Shown piece after piece: positions 27,001 to 41,829 of a DNA stretch of 64,000 nucleotides (position 1 is the first letter of the stretch; the number at the start of each line of letters is the position of its first letter). Under the pieces are notes generated by a model. The model did not search any database, was not told the origin of the DNA, and worked only from the letters and a program-made list of their open reading frames with translations. The position numbers and the translations under genes were made by a program. Source of the DNA: Tupaia tana (taxonomy: Eukaryota; Chordata; Mammalia; Scandentia; Tupaiidae); the NCBI GenBank assembly GCA_026018925.1, contig JAKSZU010000325.1:124001-188000 (forward strand), written 5' to 3'.

Positions 27001-28775
27001 ACTGAACCGAAAATTAACAGTAGCCCTAAACTTACTCCCTCAAACTAAGTTCAAACCTAACCTAACCTGAAGCTTAACTCAAACAATAGACCTAACCCTA
27101 ACCCTAGGCGGACACCTTAAGCTTAAACCCAACCCTAACCTGACCCTGAGGCTAAATCCAACCGTAACACTGAACCGAAAACGAACAGTAGCCCTAAACT
27201 TACTCCCTCAAACTAAGTTCAATCCTAACCTAACCTGAAGCCTAAATGAAACCATAGACCTAACCCTAGCCCTAGGCGGACACCTTATGCTTAACCCCAA
27301 CCCTAACCTGACCCTGACGCTTACTCCAACCATAAGAGTTAAATGAAAACTAACAGTAGCCCTAAACTTACTCCCTCAAACTAATTTCAAACCTAACCTA
27401 ACCTGAAGCCTAACTCAAACCATAGACCTAACCCTAACCCTAGGCGGACACCTGAAGCTCAACCCCAACCCTAACCTGACCCTGACGCTATCTCCAACCG
27501 TAACACTGAACCGAAAACTAACAGTAGCCCTAAACTTACTCCCCCAAACTAAGTTCAGTCCTAACCTAACCTGAAGCCTAAATCAAACCATACACCTAAC
27601 CCTAATCCTAGGCGGACACCTTAAGCTCAACCCCAACCCTAACCTGACCCTCACGCTAACTCTAACCGTAACACTGAACCGAAAACTAACAGTAGCCCTT
27701 AACTTACTCCCTCAAACTATGTTCAAACCTAACATAACCTGAAGCCTAACTCAAACAATAGACCTAACCCTAACCCTAGGCGGACACCTTAAGCTTAAAC
27801 CCAACCCTAACCTGACCCTGAGGCTAAATCCAACCGTAACACTGAACCGAAAACTAACAGTAGCCCTAAACTTATTCCCTCAAACTAAGTTCAATCCTAA
27901 ACTAACCTGAAGCCTAAATGAAACCATAGACCTAACCCTAGCCCTAGGCGGTCACCTTATGCTTAACCCCCACCATAACCTGACCCTGACGCTTACTCCA
28001 ACCGTAACAGTTAAACGAAAACTAACAGTAGCCCTAAACTTACTCCCTCAAACTAATTTCAAACCTAACCTAACCTGAAGCCTAACTCAAACCATAGATC
28101 TAACGCTAACCCTAGGCGGACACCTGAAGCTCAACCCCAACCCTAACCTGACCCTGACGATATCTCCAACCATAACACTGAACCGAAAACTAACAGTAGC
28201 CCTAAACTTACTCCCCCAAACTAAGTTCAATCCTAACCTAACCTGAAGCCTAAATCAAACCATACACCTAACCCTAACCCTAGGCGGACACCTTAAGATC
28301 AACCACAATCCTAACCTGACCCTCACGCTAACTCCAACCGTAACACTGAACCGATAACGAAGAGTAACCCTAAACTTACTCCCTCAAACTAAGTTCAAAC
28401 CTAACCTAACCTGAAGCCTAAGACAAACCATAGACCTAACCCTAACCCTAGGCGGACACCTGAATCTCAACCCCAACCCTAACCTGACCCTGACGCTATC
28501 TCCAACCGTAACACTGAACCGAAAACTAACAGGAGCCCTAAACTTACTCCCTCAAACTAAGTTCAAACCTAACCTAACCTGAAGCCTAACTCAAACCATA
28601 GACTTAACCCTAACCATAGGTGGACACCAGAAGCTCAACCCCAACCCTAACCTGACCCTGACGCTATCTCCAACCGTAACACTGAACCGAAAACTAACAG
28701 TAGCCCTAAACTTACTCCCTCAAACTAAGTTCAAACCTAACCTAACCTGAAGCCTTACTCAAACCATAGACCTAA
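24055..28775 (+). repeat. Higher-order repeat B, copy 3 (28 monomers)
   Basis: Anchors at 24,229 (AATCGTAG) and 25,325 (GAACCAAAACTAAG) recur in copy 4 exactly 4,703 bp downstream. Compared with copy 1 it has extra monomers around 28,080-28,740, among them a CCGATAACGAAGAG and a CTAACAGGAGCCC type. Private variants include AACTCAAAGCATAG (25,069), TTAAATGAAAAC (27,340) and AAGTTCAGTCC (27,551). These same variants occur in unit U, which makes this copy the nearest relative of the B-derived segment at 46,838-51,086. Confidence 0.88.
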
Positions 28776-31700
28776 CCCTAACCCTAGGCGGACACCTTAA
28801 GCTCAACCCCAAACCTAACCTGACCCTGACGCTTAATCCAACCGTAACAGTTAACCTAAAACTAACAGTAGCCCTAAACTGACTCCCTCAAACTAAGTTG
28901 AAACCTAACCTAACCTGAAGCCTAAATCCAATCGTAGACCTAACAATAACCCTAGGCGGACACCTTATGCTTAACCCCCACCATAACCTGACCCTGACGC
29001 TTACTCCAACTGTAACAGTTAACCGGAAACTAACAGTAGACCTAAACTTAATCCCTCAAACTTACTTCAAACCTAACCTAACCTGAAGCCTAACTGAAAC
29101 CATAGACCTAACCCTAACCCTGGGTGGACACCTTAAGCTCAACCCCAACCCTAAAATGGCCCTTACGCAAACTCCAACCATAATAGTTACCCGAAAACTA
29201 ACAGTAGACCTAAACTTCCTCCCTCAAACTAAGTTCAAACCTAACCTAACCTGAAGACTAAATCATACCATACACCTAACCCTAACCCTAGGCGGACACC
29301 TTAAGCTCAATCCCAACCCTAACCTGACCCTCACGTTAAATCCAACCGTAACACTGAACCGAAAACTAAGAGTAGCCCTAAACTTACTCCCTCAAACTAA
29401 GTTCAAACCTAACCTAACCTGAAGCCTAACTCAAACCATAGACCTAACCCTAACCCTAGGCGGACACCTGAAGCTCAACCCCAACACTAACCTGACCCTG
29501 ACGCTATCTCCAACCGTAACACTGAACCGAAAACTAACAGTAGCCCTAAACTTACTCCCTCAAACTAAGTTCAAACCTAACCTAACCTGAAGCCTAACTC
29601 AAACCATAGAACTAACCCTAACCCTAGGCGGACACGTTAAGCTCCAACCCAACCCTAACCTGGCCCTGACGCTAACTCCAACCATAACAGTTACCCGAAA
29701 ACTAACAGTCGCCCTAAACTTACTCCCTCAAACTAAGTTCAAACCTAACCTAACCTGAAGCCTAACTCAAACCATAGACCTAACCCTAACCCTAGGCGGA
29801 CACCTGAAACTCAACCCCAACCCTAACCTGCACCTGAGGCTAAAACCAACCGTAACACTGAACCGAAAACTAACAGTAGCCATAAACTTACTCCCTCAAA
29901 CTAATTTCTATCCTAACCTAACCTGAAGCCTAACTCAAACCATACACCTAACCCTAACCCTAGGCGGACACCTGAAGCTCAACCCCAACCCTAACCTGAC
30001 CCTGACGCTATCTCCAACCGTAACACTGAACCAAAACTAAGAGTAGCTCTAAACTTACTCCCTCAAACTAAGTTCAAACCTAACCTAACCTGAAGCCTAA
30101 ATCAAACCATAGACCTAACCCTAACCCTAGGCGGACACCTTAAGCTCCACCCCAACCCTAACCTGACCCTGACGCTAACTCCAACCAAAACAGTTACCCG
30201 AAAACTAACAGTAGCCCTAAACTTACTCCCTCAAACTAAGTTCAAACATAACCTAACCTGAAGCCTAAATCAAACCATACACCGAACCCTAACCCTAGGC
30301 GGACACCTTAAGCTCAACCCCAACCCTAACCTGACCCTCACGCTAACTCCAACCGTAACACTGAACCGATAACTAAGAGTAACCCTAAACTTACTCCCTC
30401 AAAGTAAGTTCAAACCTAACCTAACCTGAAGCCTAACTCAAACCATAGACCTAACCCTAACCCTAGGCGGACACCTGAAGCTCAACCCCAAACCTAACCT
30501 GACCCTGACGCTATCTCCAACCGTAACACTGAACCGAAAACTAACTGTAGCCCTAATCTTACTCCCTCAAAATAAGTTCAAACCTAACCTAACCTGAAGC
30601 CTAAATCAAACCATACACCTAACCCTAACCCTAGGCGGACACCTTAAGCTCAACCCCAACCCTAACCTGACCCTCACGCTAACTCCAACCGTAACACTGA
30701 ACCGATAACTAAGAGTAACCCCAAACTTACTCCCTCAAAGTAAGTTCAAACCTAACCTAACCTGAAGCCTAACTCAAACCATAGACCTAACCCTAACCCT
30801 AGGCGGACACCTGAAGCTCAACCCCAACCCTAACCTGACCCTGACGCTATCTCCAACCGTAACACTGAACCGAAAACTAACAGGAGCCCTAAACTTACTC
30901 CCTCAAGCTAAGTTCAAACCTAACCTAACCTGAAGCCTAACTCAAACCATAGACCTAACCCTTACCCTACGCGGACACCTTAAGCTCCACCCCAACCCTA
31001 AAATGGCCCTGACGCTAACTCCAACCATAACAGTTACCTGAAAACTAACAGTAGCCCTAAACTTACTCCCTCAAACTAAGTTCAAACCTAACCTAACCTG
31101 AAGCCTAAATGAAACCATACACCTAACCCTAACCCTAGGCGGACACCTTAAGCTCGACCCCAAACCTAACCTGACCCTGACGCTTACTCCAACCGTAACA
31201 GTTAACCGAAAATTAACAGTAGCCCTAAACTTACTCCCTCAAACTAAGTTCAAACCTAACCTAACCTGAAGCTTAACTCAAACAATAGACCTAACCCTAA
31301 CCCTAGGCGGACACCTTATGCTTAACTCCCACCATAACCTGACCCTGACGCTAACTCCAACCGTAACACTGAACCGAAAACTAACAGTAGCCCTTAACTT
31401 ACTCCCTCAAACTAACTTCAAACCTAAGCTAACCTGAGGCCTAAATCAAACCATAGACCTAACCCTAACCCTAGGCGGACACGTTAAGCTCAACCCCAAC
31501 ACTAACCTGACCCTGACGCTAACTCCAACCATAACAGTTACCCGAAAACTAACAGTCGCCCTAAACTTATTTCTTCAAACTAAGTTCAAACTTAACCTAT
31601 CCTGAAGCCTAAATCAAACCATAGACCTAACCCTAACCCTAGGCGGACACCTTAAGCTCAACCCCAACCCTAACCTGACCCTCACGCTAACTCTAACCGT

Positions 31701-33640
31701 AACACTGAACCGAAAATTAACAGTAGCCCTAAACTTACTCCCTCAAACTAAGTTCAAACCTAACCTAACCTTAAGCTTAACTCAAACAATAGACCTAACC
31801 CTAACCCTAGGCGGACACCTTAAGCTTAAACCCAACCCTAACATGACCCTGAGCTTAAATCCAACCGTAACACTGAACCGAAAACGAACAGTAGCCCTAA
31901 ACTTACTCCCTCAAACTAAGTTCAATCCTAACCTAACCTGAAGCCTAAATGAAACCATAGACCTAACCCTAGCCCTAGGCGGACACCTTATGATTAACCC
32001 CAACCCTAACCTGACCCTGACGCTTACTCCAACCGTAAGAGTTAAACGAAAACTAACAGTAGCCCTAAACTTACTCCCTCAAACTAATTTCAAACCTAAC
32101 CTAACCTGAAGCCTACCTCAAACCATAGACCTAACCCTAACCCTAGGCGGACACCTGATGCTCAACCCCAACCCTAACCTGACCCTGACGCTATCTCCAA
32201 CCGTAACACTGAACCGAAAACTAACAGTAGCCCTAAACTTACTCACCCAAACTAAGTTCAATCATAACCTAACCTGAAGCATAAATCAAACCATACACCT
32301 AACCCTAATCCTAGGCGGACACCTTAAGCTCAACCCCAACCCTAACCTGACCCTCACGCTAACTCTAACCGTAACACTGAACCGAAAACTAACAGTAGCC
32401 CTAAACTTACTCCCTCAAACTAAGTTCAAACCTAACATAACCTGAAGCCTAACTCAAACAATAGACCTAACCCTAACTCTAGGCGGACACCTTAAGCTTA
32501 AACCCAACCCTAACCTGACCCTGAGGCTAAATCCAACCATAACACTGAACCGAAAACTAACAGTAGCCCTAAACTTACTCCCTCAAACTAAGTTCAATCC
32601 TAAACTAACCTGAAGCCTAAATGAAACCATAGACCTAACCCTAGCCCTAGGCGGTCACCTTATGCTTAACCCCCACCCTAACCTGACCCTGACGCTTACT
32701 CCAACCGTAACAGTTAAACGAAAAATAACAGTAGCCCTAAACTTACTCCCTCAAACTAAGTTCAAACCTAACCTAACCTGAAGCCTAACTCAAACCATAG
32801 ACCTAACGCTAACCCTAGGCGGACACCTGAAGCTCAACCCCAACCCTAACCTGACCCTGACGATATCTCCAACCGTAACACTGAACCGAAAACTAACAGT
32901 AGCCCTAAACTTACTCCCCCAAACTAAGTTCAATCCTAAACTAACCTGAAGCCTAAATCAAACCATACACCTAACCCTAACCCTAGGTGGACACCTTAAG
33001 CTCAACCACAATCCTACCCTGACCCTCACGCTAACTCCAACCGTAACACTGAACCGATAACGAAGAGTAACCCTAAACTTACTCCCTCAAACTAAGTTCA
33101 AACCTAACCTAACCTGAAGCCTAACACAAACCATAGACCTAACCCTAACCCTAGGCGGACACCTGAATCTCAACCCCAACCCTAACCTGACCCTGACGCT
33201 ATCTCCAACCGTAACACTGAACCGAAAACTAACAGGAGCCCTAAACTTACTCCCTCAAACTAAGTTCAAACCTAACCTAACCTGAAGCCTAACTCAAACC
33301 ATAGACCTAACCCTAACCATAGGTGGACACCTGAAGCTCAACCCCAACCCTAACCTGACCCTGACGCTATCTCCAACCGTAACACTGAACCGAAAACTAA
33401 CAGTAGCCCTAAACTTACTCCCTCAAACTAAGTTCAAACCTAACCTAACCTGAAGCCTTACTCAAACCATAGACCTAACCCGAACCCTAGGCGGACACCT
33501 GAAGCTCAACCCCAACCCTAATCTGGCCCTGACGCTAACTCCAACAATAACAGTTACCCGAAAACTAACAGTCGCCCTAAACTTACTCCCTCAAACTAAG
33601 TTCAAACCTAACCTAACCTGAAGCCTAAATCAAACCATAC
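28775..33640 (+). repeat. Higher-order repeat B, copy 4 (about 29 monomers)
   Basis: This copy keeps the monomer order of copy 3 but lacks its private variants: for example it has TTAAACGAAAAC near 32,041 and AACTCAAACCATAG near 29,763. It runs slightly further at the right, ending with the AATCTGGCCCTG monomer (33,520) also seen at the end of copy 1. The opening monomer here has TTAATCC in place of TTACTCC and AATCCAATCG in place of AATCAAATCG. After about 33,640 the monomers no longer follow the B order. Confidence 0.85.
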
Positions 33641-36600
33641 ACCTAACCCTAACCCTAGGCGGATACCTTAAGCTCAACCCCAACCCTAACCTGACCCTCA
33701 CGCTAACTCCAACTGTAACACTGAACCGATAACTAAGAGTAACCCTAAACTTACTCACTCAAACTAAGTTCAAACCTAACCTAACCTGAAGCCTAAATGA
33801 AAACATAGACCTAACCCTTACCCTAGGCGGACACCTTAAGCTCAACCCCAACCGTAAAATGGCCCTGACGCTAAATCCAACCATAACAGTTACCCGAAAA
33901 CTAACAGTAGCCCTAAACTTACTCCCTCAAACTAAGTTCAAACCTAACCTAACCTGAAGCCTAAATCAAACCATACACCTAACCCTAACCCTAGGCGGAC
34001 ACCTTAAGATTAACCCCAAACCTAACATGACTCTGAGGCTAAATCCAACCGTAACACAGAACCGAAAACTAACAGTAGCCCTAAACTTACTCCCTCAAAC
34101 TAAGTTCAATCCTAACCTAACCTGAAGACTAAATGAAACCATCGACCTTACCCTAACCCTAGGCAGACACCTTAAGCTCAACCCCAACCCTAACCTGGCC
34201 CGCACGCTAACTCCAACTCTAACACTGAACCGAAAACTAACAGTAGCCCTAAACTTACTCCCTCAAACTAAGTTCAAACCTAACCTAACCTGAAGCCTAA
34301 CTCAAACCATAGACCTAACCCTAACTTTAGGCGGACACCTTAAGCTCAACCCCAAACCTAACCTGGCCCTGACGCTAACTCCAACCGTAACAGTTACCCG
34401 AAAACTAACAGTAGCCCTAAACTTACTCCCTCAAACTAAGTTCAAACCTAACCTAACCTGAAGCCTAAATCAAACCATACACCTAACCCTAACCTTAGGC
34501 GGACACCTTAAGCTCAACCCCAACCCTAAACTGACCCTCACGCTAAAACCAACCGTAACACTGAACCGAAAACTAACAGTAGCCCTAAACTTACTCCCTC
34601 AAATTAAGTTCAAACCTAACCGATCCTGAAGCCTAACTCAAACCATAGACCTAACCCGAACCCTAGGCGGACACCTGAAGCTCGACCCCAACCCTAACCT
34701 GACCCTGACGCTATCTCCAACCGTAACACTGAACCGAAAACTAACATTAGCCCTAAACTTACTCCCCTAAACTAAGTTCAAACCTAACCTTACCTGAAGC
34801 CTAACTCAAACCAGAGACCTAACCCTAACCCTAGACGGACACCTTAATCTCAACCCCAACCCTAACCTGACCCTCACGGTAACTCCAGCCGTAACAGTTA
34901 ACCGAAAATTAAGAATAGCCCTAAACTTACTCCCTCAAATTAAGTTCAAACCTTAACTCACCTGAAGCCTAAATCAAACCATACATCTAACCCTAATCCT
35001 AGGCGGACACCTTTAGCTCAACCCCAACCCTAACCAGGACCTGACGCTAACTCCAACCGTAACAGTTAACCGAAAACTAAGAATAGCCCTAAACTTACTC
35101 CCTCAAATTATGTTCAAACCTTATCTAACCTGAAGCCTAAATCAAACCATACACCGAACCCTAACCCTAGGCGGACACCTTGTGCTTAAACCCCAACCTA
35201 ACCTGACCCTGACGTTACTCCAACCATAACACTTAACCGAAAACTAACGGTAGCCCTAAACTTCCTCCCTCAAACTAAGTTCAAACCTAACCTAACCTGA
35301 AGCCTAAATCAAACCATAGACCTTACACTAAACCTTGGAGGACACCTTAATCTCATCCCCAACCCGAACCTGACCCGAAGCTAACTCCAACCGTAACACT
35401 GAACTGAAAACTAACAGTAGACCTAAACTTACTCCCTCAAACTAAGTTCAAACCTAACCTAACCTGAAGCCTAAATCAAACCATAGACCTAACCCTAAAC
35501 CTAGGCGGACACCTTAAGCTCAACCCGAGCGCTAAACTCACCCTGACACTAACTCCAACCGTAACACTGTACCGAATACTAACAGTAGCCCTAAACTGAC
35601 TGCCTCAAACTAAGTTCAAACCTAACCTAACCTGAAGCCTAACTCAAACCATAGACCTAACCATAACCCTAGGCGGACACCTCAAGCTTAACCCCAACCC
35701 AAACCTGACCCTGACGCTAACTCAAAACATAATACTGAACCGAAAACTAACAGTTGCCCTAAACTTACTCCCTGAAACTAAGTTCAAACCTAACCTAACC
35801 TGAAGTCTAAATCAAACCATATACCTAGCCCTAACCCTAGGCGGACACCTTAAGGTCAACCCCCAACCTAACCTGACCTTGTCGCTTACTCCAACTGTAA
35901 CAGTTAACCGAAAACTAACAGTAGACCTAAATTTACTCCCTCAAACTAAGTTCAAACCTAACCTAACCTGAATCCTAAAACAAAACATAGACCTAACCCT
36001 AAACCTAGGCAGACACCATATGCTTAACCCCGACCCTAACCTGACCTGACGCTTACTCCAACTGTAACAGTTAACCGAAAACTAACAGTATCCCTAAACT
36101 TACTCCCTCAAACTTACTTCAAACCTAACCTAACCTGAAGCCTAAATCAAACCATACACCTAACCCTAACCCTAGGCGGAAACCTTAAGCTCAACCCGAA
36201 CCCTAACCTGACCTCCACGCTAACTCCAACCTTATCACTGAACCGAAAACTAACAGTAGCCCTAAACTTACTCACTCAAACTAAGTTCAAACGTAACCTA
36301 ACCTGAAGCCTAAATCAAACCACAGACCTAACCCTAACCCTAGGTGGACACCTAATTCTTAACCCCCACCCTAACTGGACCCTGACGCTTACTCCACCCG
36401 TAACAGTTAACAGAAAACTAACAGTAGCCCTAAACTTACTCCCTCAAACTAAGTTCAAACCTAACCTAACCTAAAGCCTAAATCAAACAATAGACTTAAC
36501 CATAACCCTAGGCGGACACCTTAAGCTTAACCCCAACCCTAACCAGCACCTGAGGCTAAAAGCAACCAAAACACTGAACCGAAAACTAACAGTAGCCCTA

Positions 36601-37290
36601 AACTTACTCCCTCAAACTAAGTTCAAACCTAACCTAACCTGAAGCCTAAATGAAACCATAGACCTAAACCTAACCCAAGGCGGACACCTTATGCATAACC
36701 CCCACCCTAACCTGACCCTGACGCTTACTCCAACCGTAACAGTTAACCGAAAACTAACAGTAGCCATAAACTGACTCCCTCAAACTAAGTTCAAACCTAA
36801 CCTAACCTGAAGCCTAAATCAAATCATAGACCTAACCCTAACCCTACGCGGACACCTTAAGCTCAACCCCAACCCTAACCTGACCCTCACGCTAACTCCA
36901 ACCGTAACACTGAACCGAAAACTAACAGTAGCCCTAAACTTACTCCCTCAAACTAAGTTCAAACCTAACCTAACTTGAAGCCTAACTCAAACGATAGACC
37001 TAACCCTAACCCTAGGCGACACCTGAAGCTCAACCCCAACCCTAACCTGACCCTGACGCTATCTCCTACCGTAACACTGACCCGAAAACTAACAGAAGGT
37101 CTAAACTTACTCCCTCAAACTAAGTTCAAACCTAACATATCCTGAAGCCTAACTCAAACCACAGACCTAACCCTAACCCTAGGCGGACACCTTATGCTTA
37201 ATCCCCACCCTAACCTGACCCTGACGCTTACTCTAACCGTAACAGTTAAACGAAAACTAACAGTAGCCCTAAACTTACTCCCTCAAACTA
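33640..37290 (+). repeat. Worn zone between B and U
   Basis: About 22 monomers with more scattered substitutions than elsewhere and four one-base losses, all between 35,214 and 37,018. The left part (to about 35,150) has a recognisable relative inside unit U at 44,700-46,040. The shared marker CGATCCTGAAG lies at 34,621 and 45,366, and both carry TACTCCCCTAAACTAAG nearby. The right part, 35,150-37,290, has no close partner in the window. No gene or non-satellite sequence is present. High divergence and lack of copies suggest it has escaped recent homogenisation. Confidence 0.75.
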
Positions 37291-40200
37291 AGTTCAAACC
37301 TAACCTAACCTGAAGCCTAAATCAAACCATACACCTAACCCTAACCCTAGGCGACACCTTAAGCTCAACTCCAACCCTAACCTGACATCCAGGCTAACTC
37401 CAACCATATCACTGAACCGAAAACTAAGAGTAGCCCTAAACTTACTCGCTCAAACTAAGTTCAAACATAACCTAACCTGAAGCCTAACTCAAATCATAGA
37501 CCTAAACCTAACAATAGGCTGACACCTGAAGCTCAACCACAACCATAACTTGACCTTGACGCTATCTCCAACCATAACACTGAACCGAAAACTAACAGTA
37601 GCCCTAAACTTACTCACTCAAACTAAGTTCAAACGTAACCTAACCTGAAGCCAAAATCAAACCACAGCCTTAACCTAACCGTAGACGGACACCTTAAGCT
37701 CAACTAAAACCCTAACCTGACCCTGACGCTATCTCCAACCGAAACACTGAACCGAAAACTAACAGTAGCCCTAAACTTACTCACTCAAACTAAGTTCCAA
37801 CATAACCTAACCTGGAGCCTAAATCAAACCATGGACCTATCCCTAACCCTAGGCTGACACCTTATGCTTAACACCCACCCTAACCTGACCCTGACGCTTA
37901 CTCCACCCGTAACAGTTAACCGAAAACTTAGAGAAGCCCTAAACTTACTCCCTCAAACTAAGTTCAAACCTAACCTAACCTGAAGCTTAAATCAAAGCAT
38001 AGACCTAACCCTAAAACTAGGCGGACAGCTTATGCTTAAACCCCATCCTAACCTGACCTTGACGCTTACTCCAACCATAACAGTTACCCGAAAACTAACA
38101 GTAGCCCTAAACTTACTCCCTCAAACTAAGTTGAAATGTAACCTAACCTGAAGGCTAAATCAAACCATACACCTAACCCTAACCCTGGGCAGACAACTTA
38201 AGCTCAACCCCTACCCTAACCTGACCCTCACGCTAACTCCAACCAAAACACTGAACCGAAAACTAACAGTAGCCCTAAACTTACTCCATCAAACGAAGTT
38301 CAAACCTAACCTAACCTGAAGCCTAACTCAAACCATAGACCTAACCCTAACCCAAGGCGGACACCGGAAGCTCATCAACAACCCTAACCTGACCCTGACG
38401 CTATCTCCAACCGTAACACTGAACTGAAAACTAACAGTAGCCCTAAACTTACTCCCTCAAACTAAGTTCAAACCTAACCTAACCTGAAGCCTAACTCAAA
38501 CCATAGACCTAACACTAAGCCTAGGCGGACACCTTAAGCTCAACCCGAACCCTAACCTGGCCCTGACGCTAACTCCAACCATAACAGTTACCCGAAAACT
38601 AACAGTCGCCCTAAACTTACTCCCTCAAACTAAGTTCAAACCTAAACTAACCTGAAGCCTAACAAAAACAATAGACCTAACCCTAACCCTAGGCGTACCC
38701 CTTAAGCTCAACCCCAACCCTAACCTCGAACTGACGCTAAATACAACCGTAACACTGAACCGAAAACTAACAGTAGCCCTAAACTTCCTCCCTCAAACTA
38801 AGTTCAAACCTAACCTAACCTGAAGCCTAACTCAAACCATAGACCTAACCCTAACCCTAAGCGGACACCTGAAGCTCACCCCCAGCCCTAACCTGACCCT
38901 GACGCTATCTCCAACCGTAACACTGAACCGAAAACTAACATTAGCCCTAAACTTACTCCCTCAAACTAAGTTCAAACCTAACCTAACCTGAAGCCTAACT
39001 CAAACAATAGACCTAACCCTAACCCTAGGCAGACACCTTATGCTTGACCCCCACCCTAACCTGACCCTGACGCTTACTACAACTGTAACAGTTAACCGAA
39101 AACTAACAGTAGCCCTAAACTTACTCCCTCAAACTAACTTCAAACCTAACCTAACCTGAAGATTAAATCAAACCGTACACCTAACCCTAACCCTAGGCGG
39201 ACACCATTAGCTCAACCCCAACCCTAACCTGGACCTGACGCTAACTCCAACCGTAACAGTTACCCGAAAAAAAACAGTAGCCCTAAACTTACTCCCTCAA
39301 ACTAAGTTCAAACCTAACCTAACCTGAAGCCTAAATCAAACCATACACCTAACCCTAACCCTAGGCGGACACCTTAAGCTCAAGCCCAACACTGACCTGA
39401 CCGTCACGCTAACTCCAACCGTAACAATGAACCGAAAACAAACAGTAGCCCTAAACTTACTCCCTCAAACTAAGTTCAAACCTAACCTATCCTGAAGCCT
39501 AACTCAAACCACAGACCTAACCCTAACCCTAGGCGGACACCTTAAGCTCAACCCCAACCCTAACCTGACCCTCACGCTAACTCCAACCGTAACACTGAAC
39601 CAAAAAATAACAGTAGCCCTAAACTTACTCCCTCAAACTAAGTTCAAACCTAACCTAACCTGAAGCCTAACTCAAACCATAGACCTAACCCTAACCCTAG
39701 GCGGACACCTTAAGCTCAAACCCAAACCTAACCTGGCTCTGACGCTAACTCCAACCGTAACAGTTACCCGAAAACTAACAGTAGCCTTAAACTTACTCCC
39801 TCAAACTAAGTTCAAACCTAACCTAACCTGAAGCCTAAATCAAATCATACACCTAACCCTAACCCTAGGCGGACACCATAAGCTCAACCCCAACCCTAAC
39901 CTGACCCTCACGCTAACTCCAACCGTAACACTGAACCGAAAACTAACAGTAGCCCTAAACTTACTCCCTCAAACTAACTTCAAACCTAACCTAACCTGAA
40001 GATTAAATCAAACCGTACACCTAACCCTAACCCTAGGCGGACACCTTAAGCTCAACCCCAACCCTAAAATGGCTTTGACGCTAACGCCAACAATAACAGT
40101 TACCCGAAAACTAACAGTAGCCCTAAACTTACTCCCTCAAACTAAGTTCAAACCTAACCTAACCTGAAGCATAAATCAAACCATATACCTAACCCTAACA

Positions 40201-40829
40201 CTAGGCAGACACCTTAAGCTCAACCCCAACACCAACCTGACCCACACGCTAAATCCAACCGTAACGCTGAACCGAAAACTAACAGTAGCCCTAAACTTAC
40301 TCCCTCAAACTAAGTTCAAACCTAACGTAACCTGAAGCCTAACTCAAACAATAGACCTAACCCTAACCCTAGGCGGACAACTGAAGCTCAACCCCAACCC
40401 TAATCTGACCCTGACGCTATCTCCAACAGTAACACTGAACCGAAAACTAACAGTAGCCCTAAACTTACTCCCTCAAACTAAGTTCAAACCTAACCTAACC
40501 TGAAGCCTAAATGAAACCATACACCTAACCCTAACCCTAGGCGGACACCTTAAGCTCAACCCCAACCCTAACCTGACCCTCACGCTAACTCCAACCGTAA
40601 CACTGAACCGATAACTAAGAGTAACCCTAAACTTACTCCCTCAAACTAAGTTCAAACCTAACCTAACCTGAAGCCTAACTCAAACCATAGACCTAACCCT
40701 AACCCTAGGCGGACACCTGAAGCTCAACCCCAACCCTAACCTGACCCAAACGCTAAATCCATCCGTAACACTGAACCGAAAACTAACAGTAGCCCTAAAC
40801 ATACTCACTCAAACTAAGTTCAAACCTAA

Positions 40830-41505
40830 CCTAACCTGAAGCCTAACTGAAAACATAGACCTAACCCTTACCCTAGGCAGACACCTTAAGCTCAACCCCA
40901 ACCCTAAAATGGCCCTGACGCTAACTCCAACCATAACAGTTACCCGAAAACTAACAGTAGCCCTAAACTTACTCCCTCAAACTAAGTTCAAACCTAACCT
41001 AACCTGAAGCCTAAATCAAACCATACACCTAACCCTAACCCTAGGCGGAAACCTAAAGCTCAACCCCAACCCTAACCTGACCCTCACGCTAAATCCAACC
41101 GTAACACTGAACCGAAAACTAACAGTAGCCCTAAACTTACTCCCTCAAACTAAGTTCAAACCTAACCTAACCTGAAGCCTAACTGAAAACATAGACCTAA
41201 CCCTTACCCTAGGCAGATACCTTAAGCTCAACCCCAACCCTAAAATGGCCCTGACGCTAACTCCAACCATAACAGTTACCCGAAAACTAACAGTAGCCCT
41301 AAACTTACTCCCTCAAACTAAGTTCAAACCTAACCTAACCGGAAGCCTAAATCAAACCATACACCTAACCCTAACCCTAGGCGGACACCTTAAGCTCAAC
41401 CCCAACCCTAACCTGACCCTCAAGCTAAATTCAACCGTAACACTGAACCGAAAACTAACAGTAGCCCTAAACTTACTCCCTCAAACTAAGTTCAAACCTA
41501 ACCTA
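40830..41505 (+). repeat. Two-monomer module in tandem (2 x 336 bp)
   Basis: The marker CTAACCCTTACCCTAGGCAG sits at 40,861 and 41,197, exactly 336 bp apart, each time followed by the CTAAAATGGCCCTG monomer and then an AATCAAACCATACACC monomer. The same pair-module appears again at 43,716 and 44,052 within the unit, and as a looser relative near 33,813. It is repeated with unit U in copy 2 (54,601-55,276). This is local expansion of a dimer inside a much longer unit. Confidence 0.8.
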
Positions 41506-41829
41506 ACCTGAAGCCTAACTCAAACCATAGACCTAACCCTAACCCTAGGCGGACACCTGAAGGTCAAGCCCAACCCTAACCTGACCCTGACGCTAACTCC
41601 AACCATAACAGTTACCCGAAAACTAACAGTCGCCCTAAACTTACTCCCTCAAACTAAGTTCAAACCTAACCTAACCTGAAGCCTAAATCAAACCATAAAC
41701 CTAACCCTAACCCTAGGCGGACACCTTAAGCTCAACCCCAACCCTAACCTGACCCTCACTCTAAATCCAACCGTAACACTGAACCGATAACTAAGAGTAA
41801 CCCTAAACTTACTCCCTCAAAGTAAGTTC

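Noticed and set aside
35150-37700. Insertion of a foreign element as the cause of the irregular zone
   Set aside because: Every monomer in the zone can still be followed from anchor to anchor with only one-base losses, so nothing foreign is inserted.
41245-41511. 88-codon open frame on the plus strand
   Set aside because: Same origin as the first case, in a dimer module of unit U. It is a by-product of a repeat unit divisible by three.
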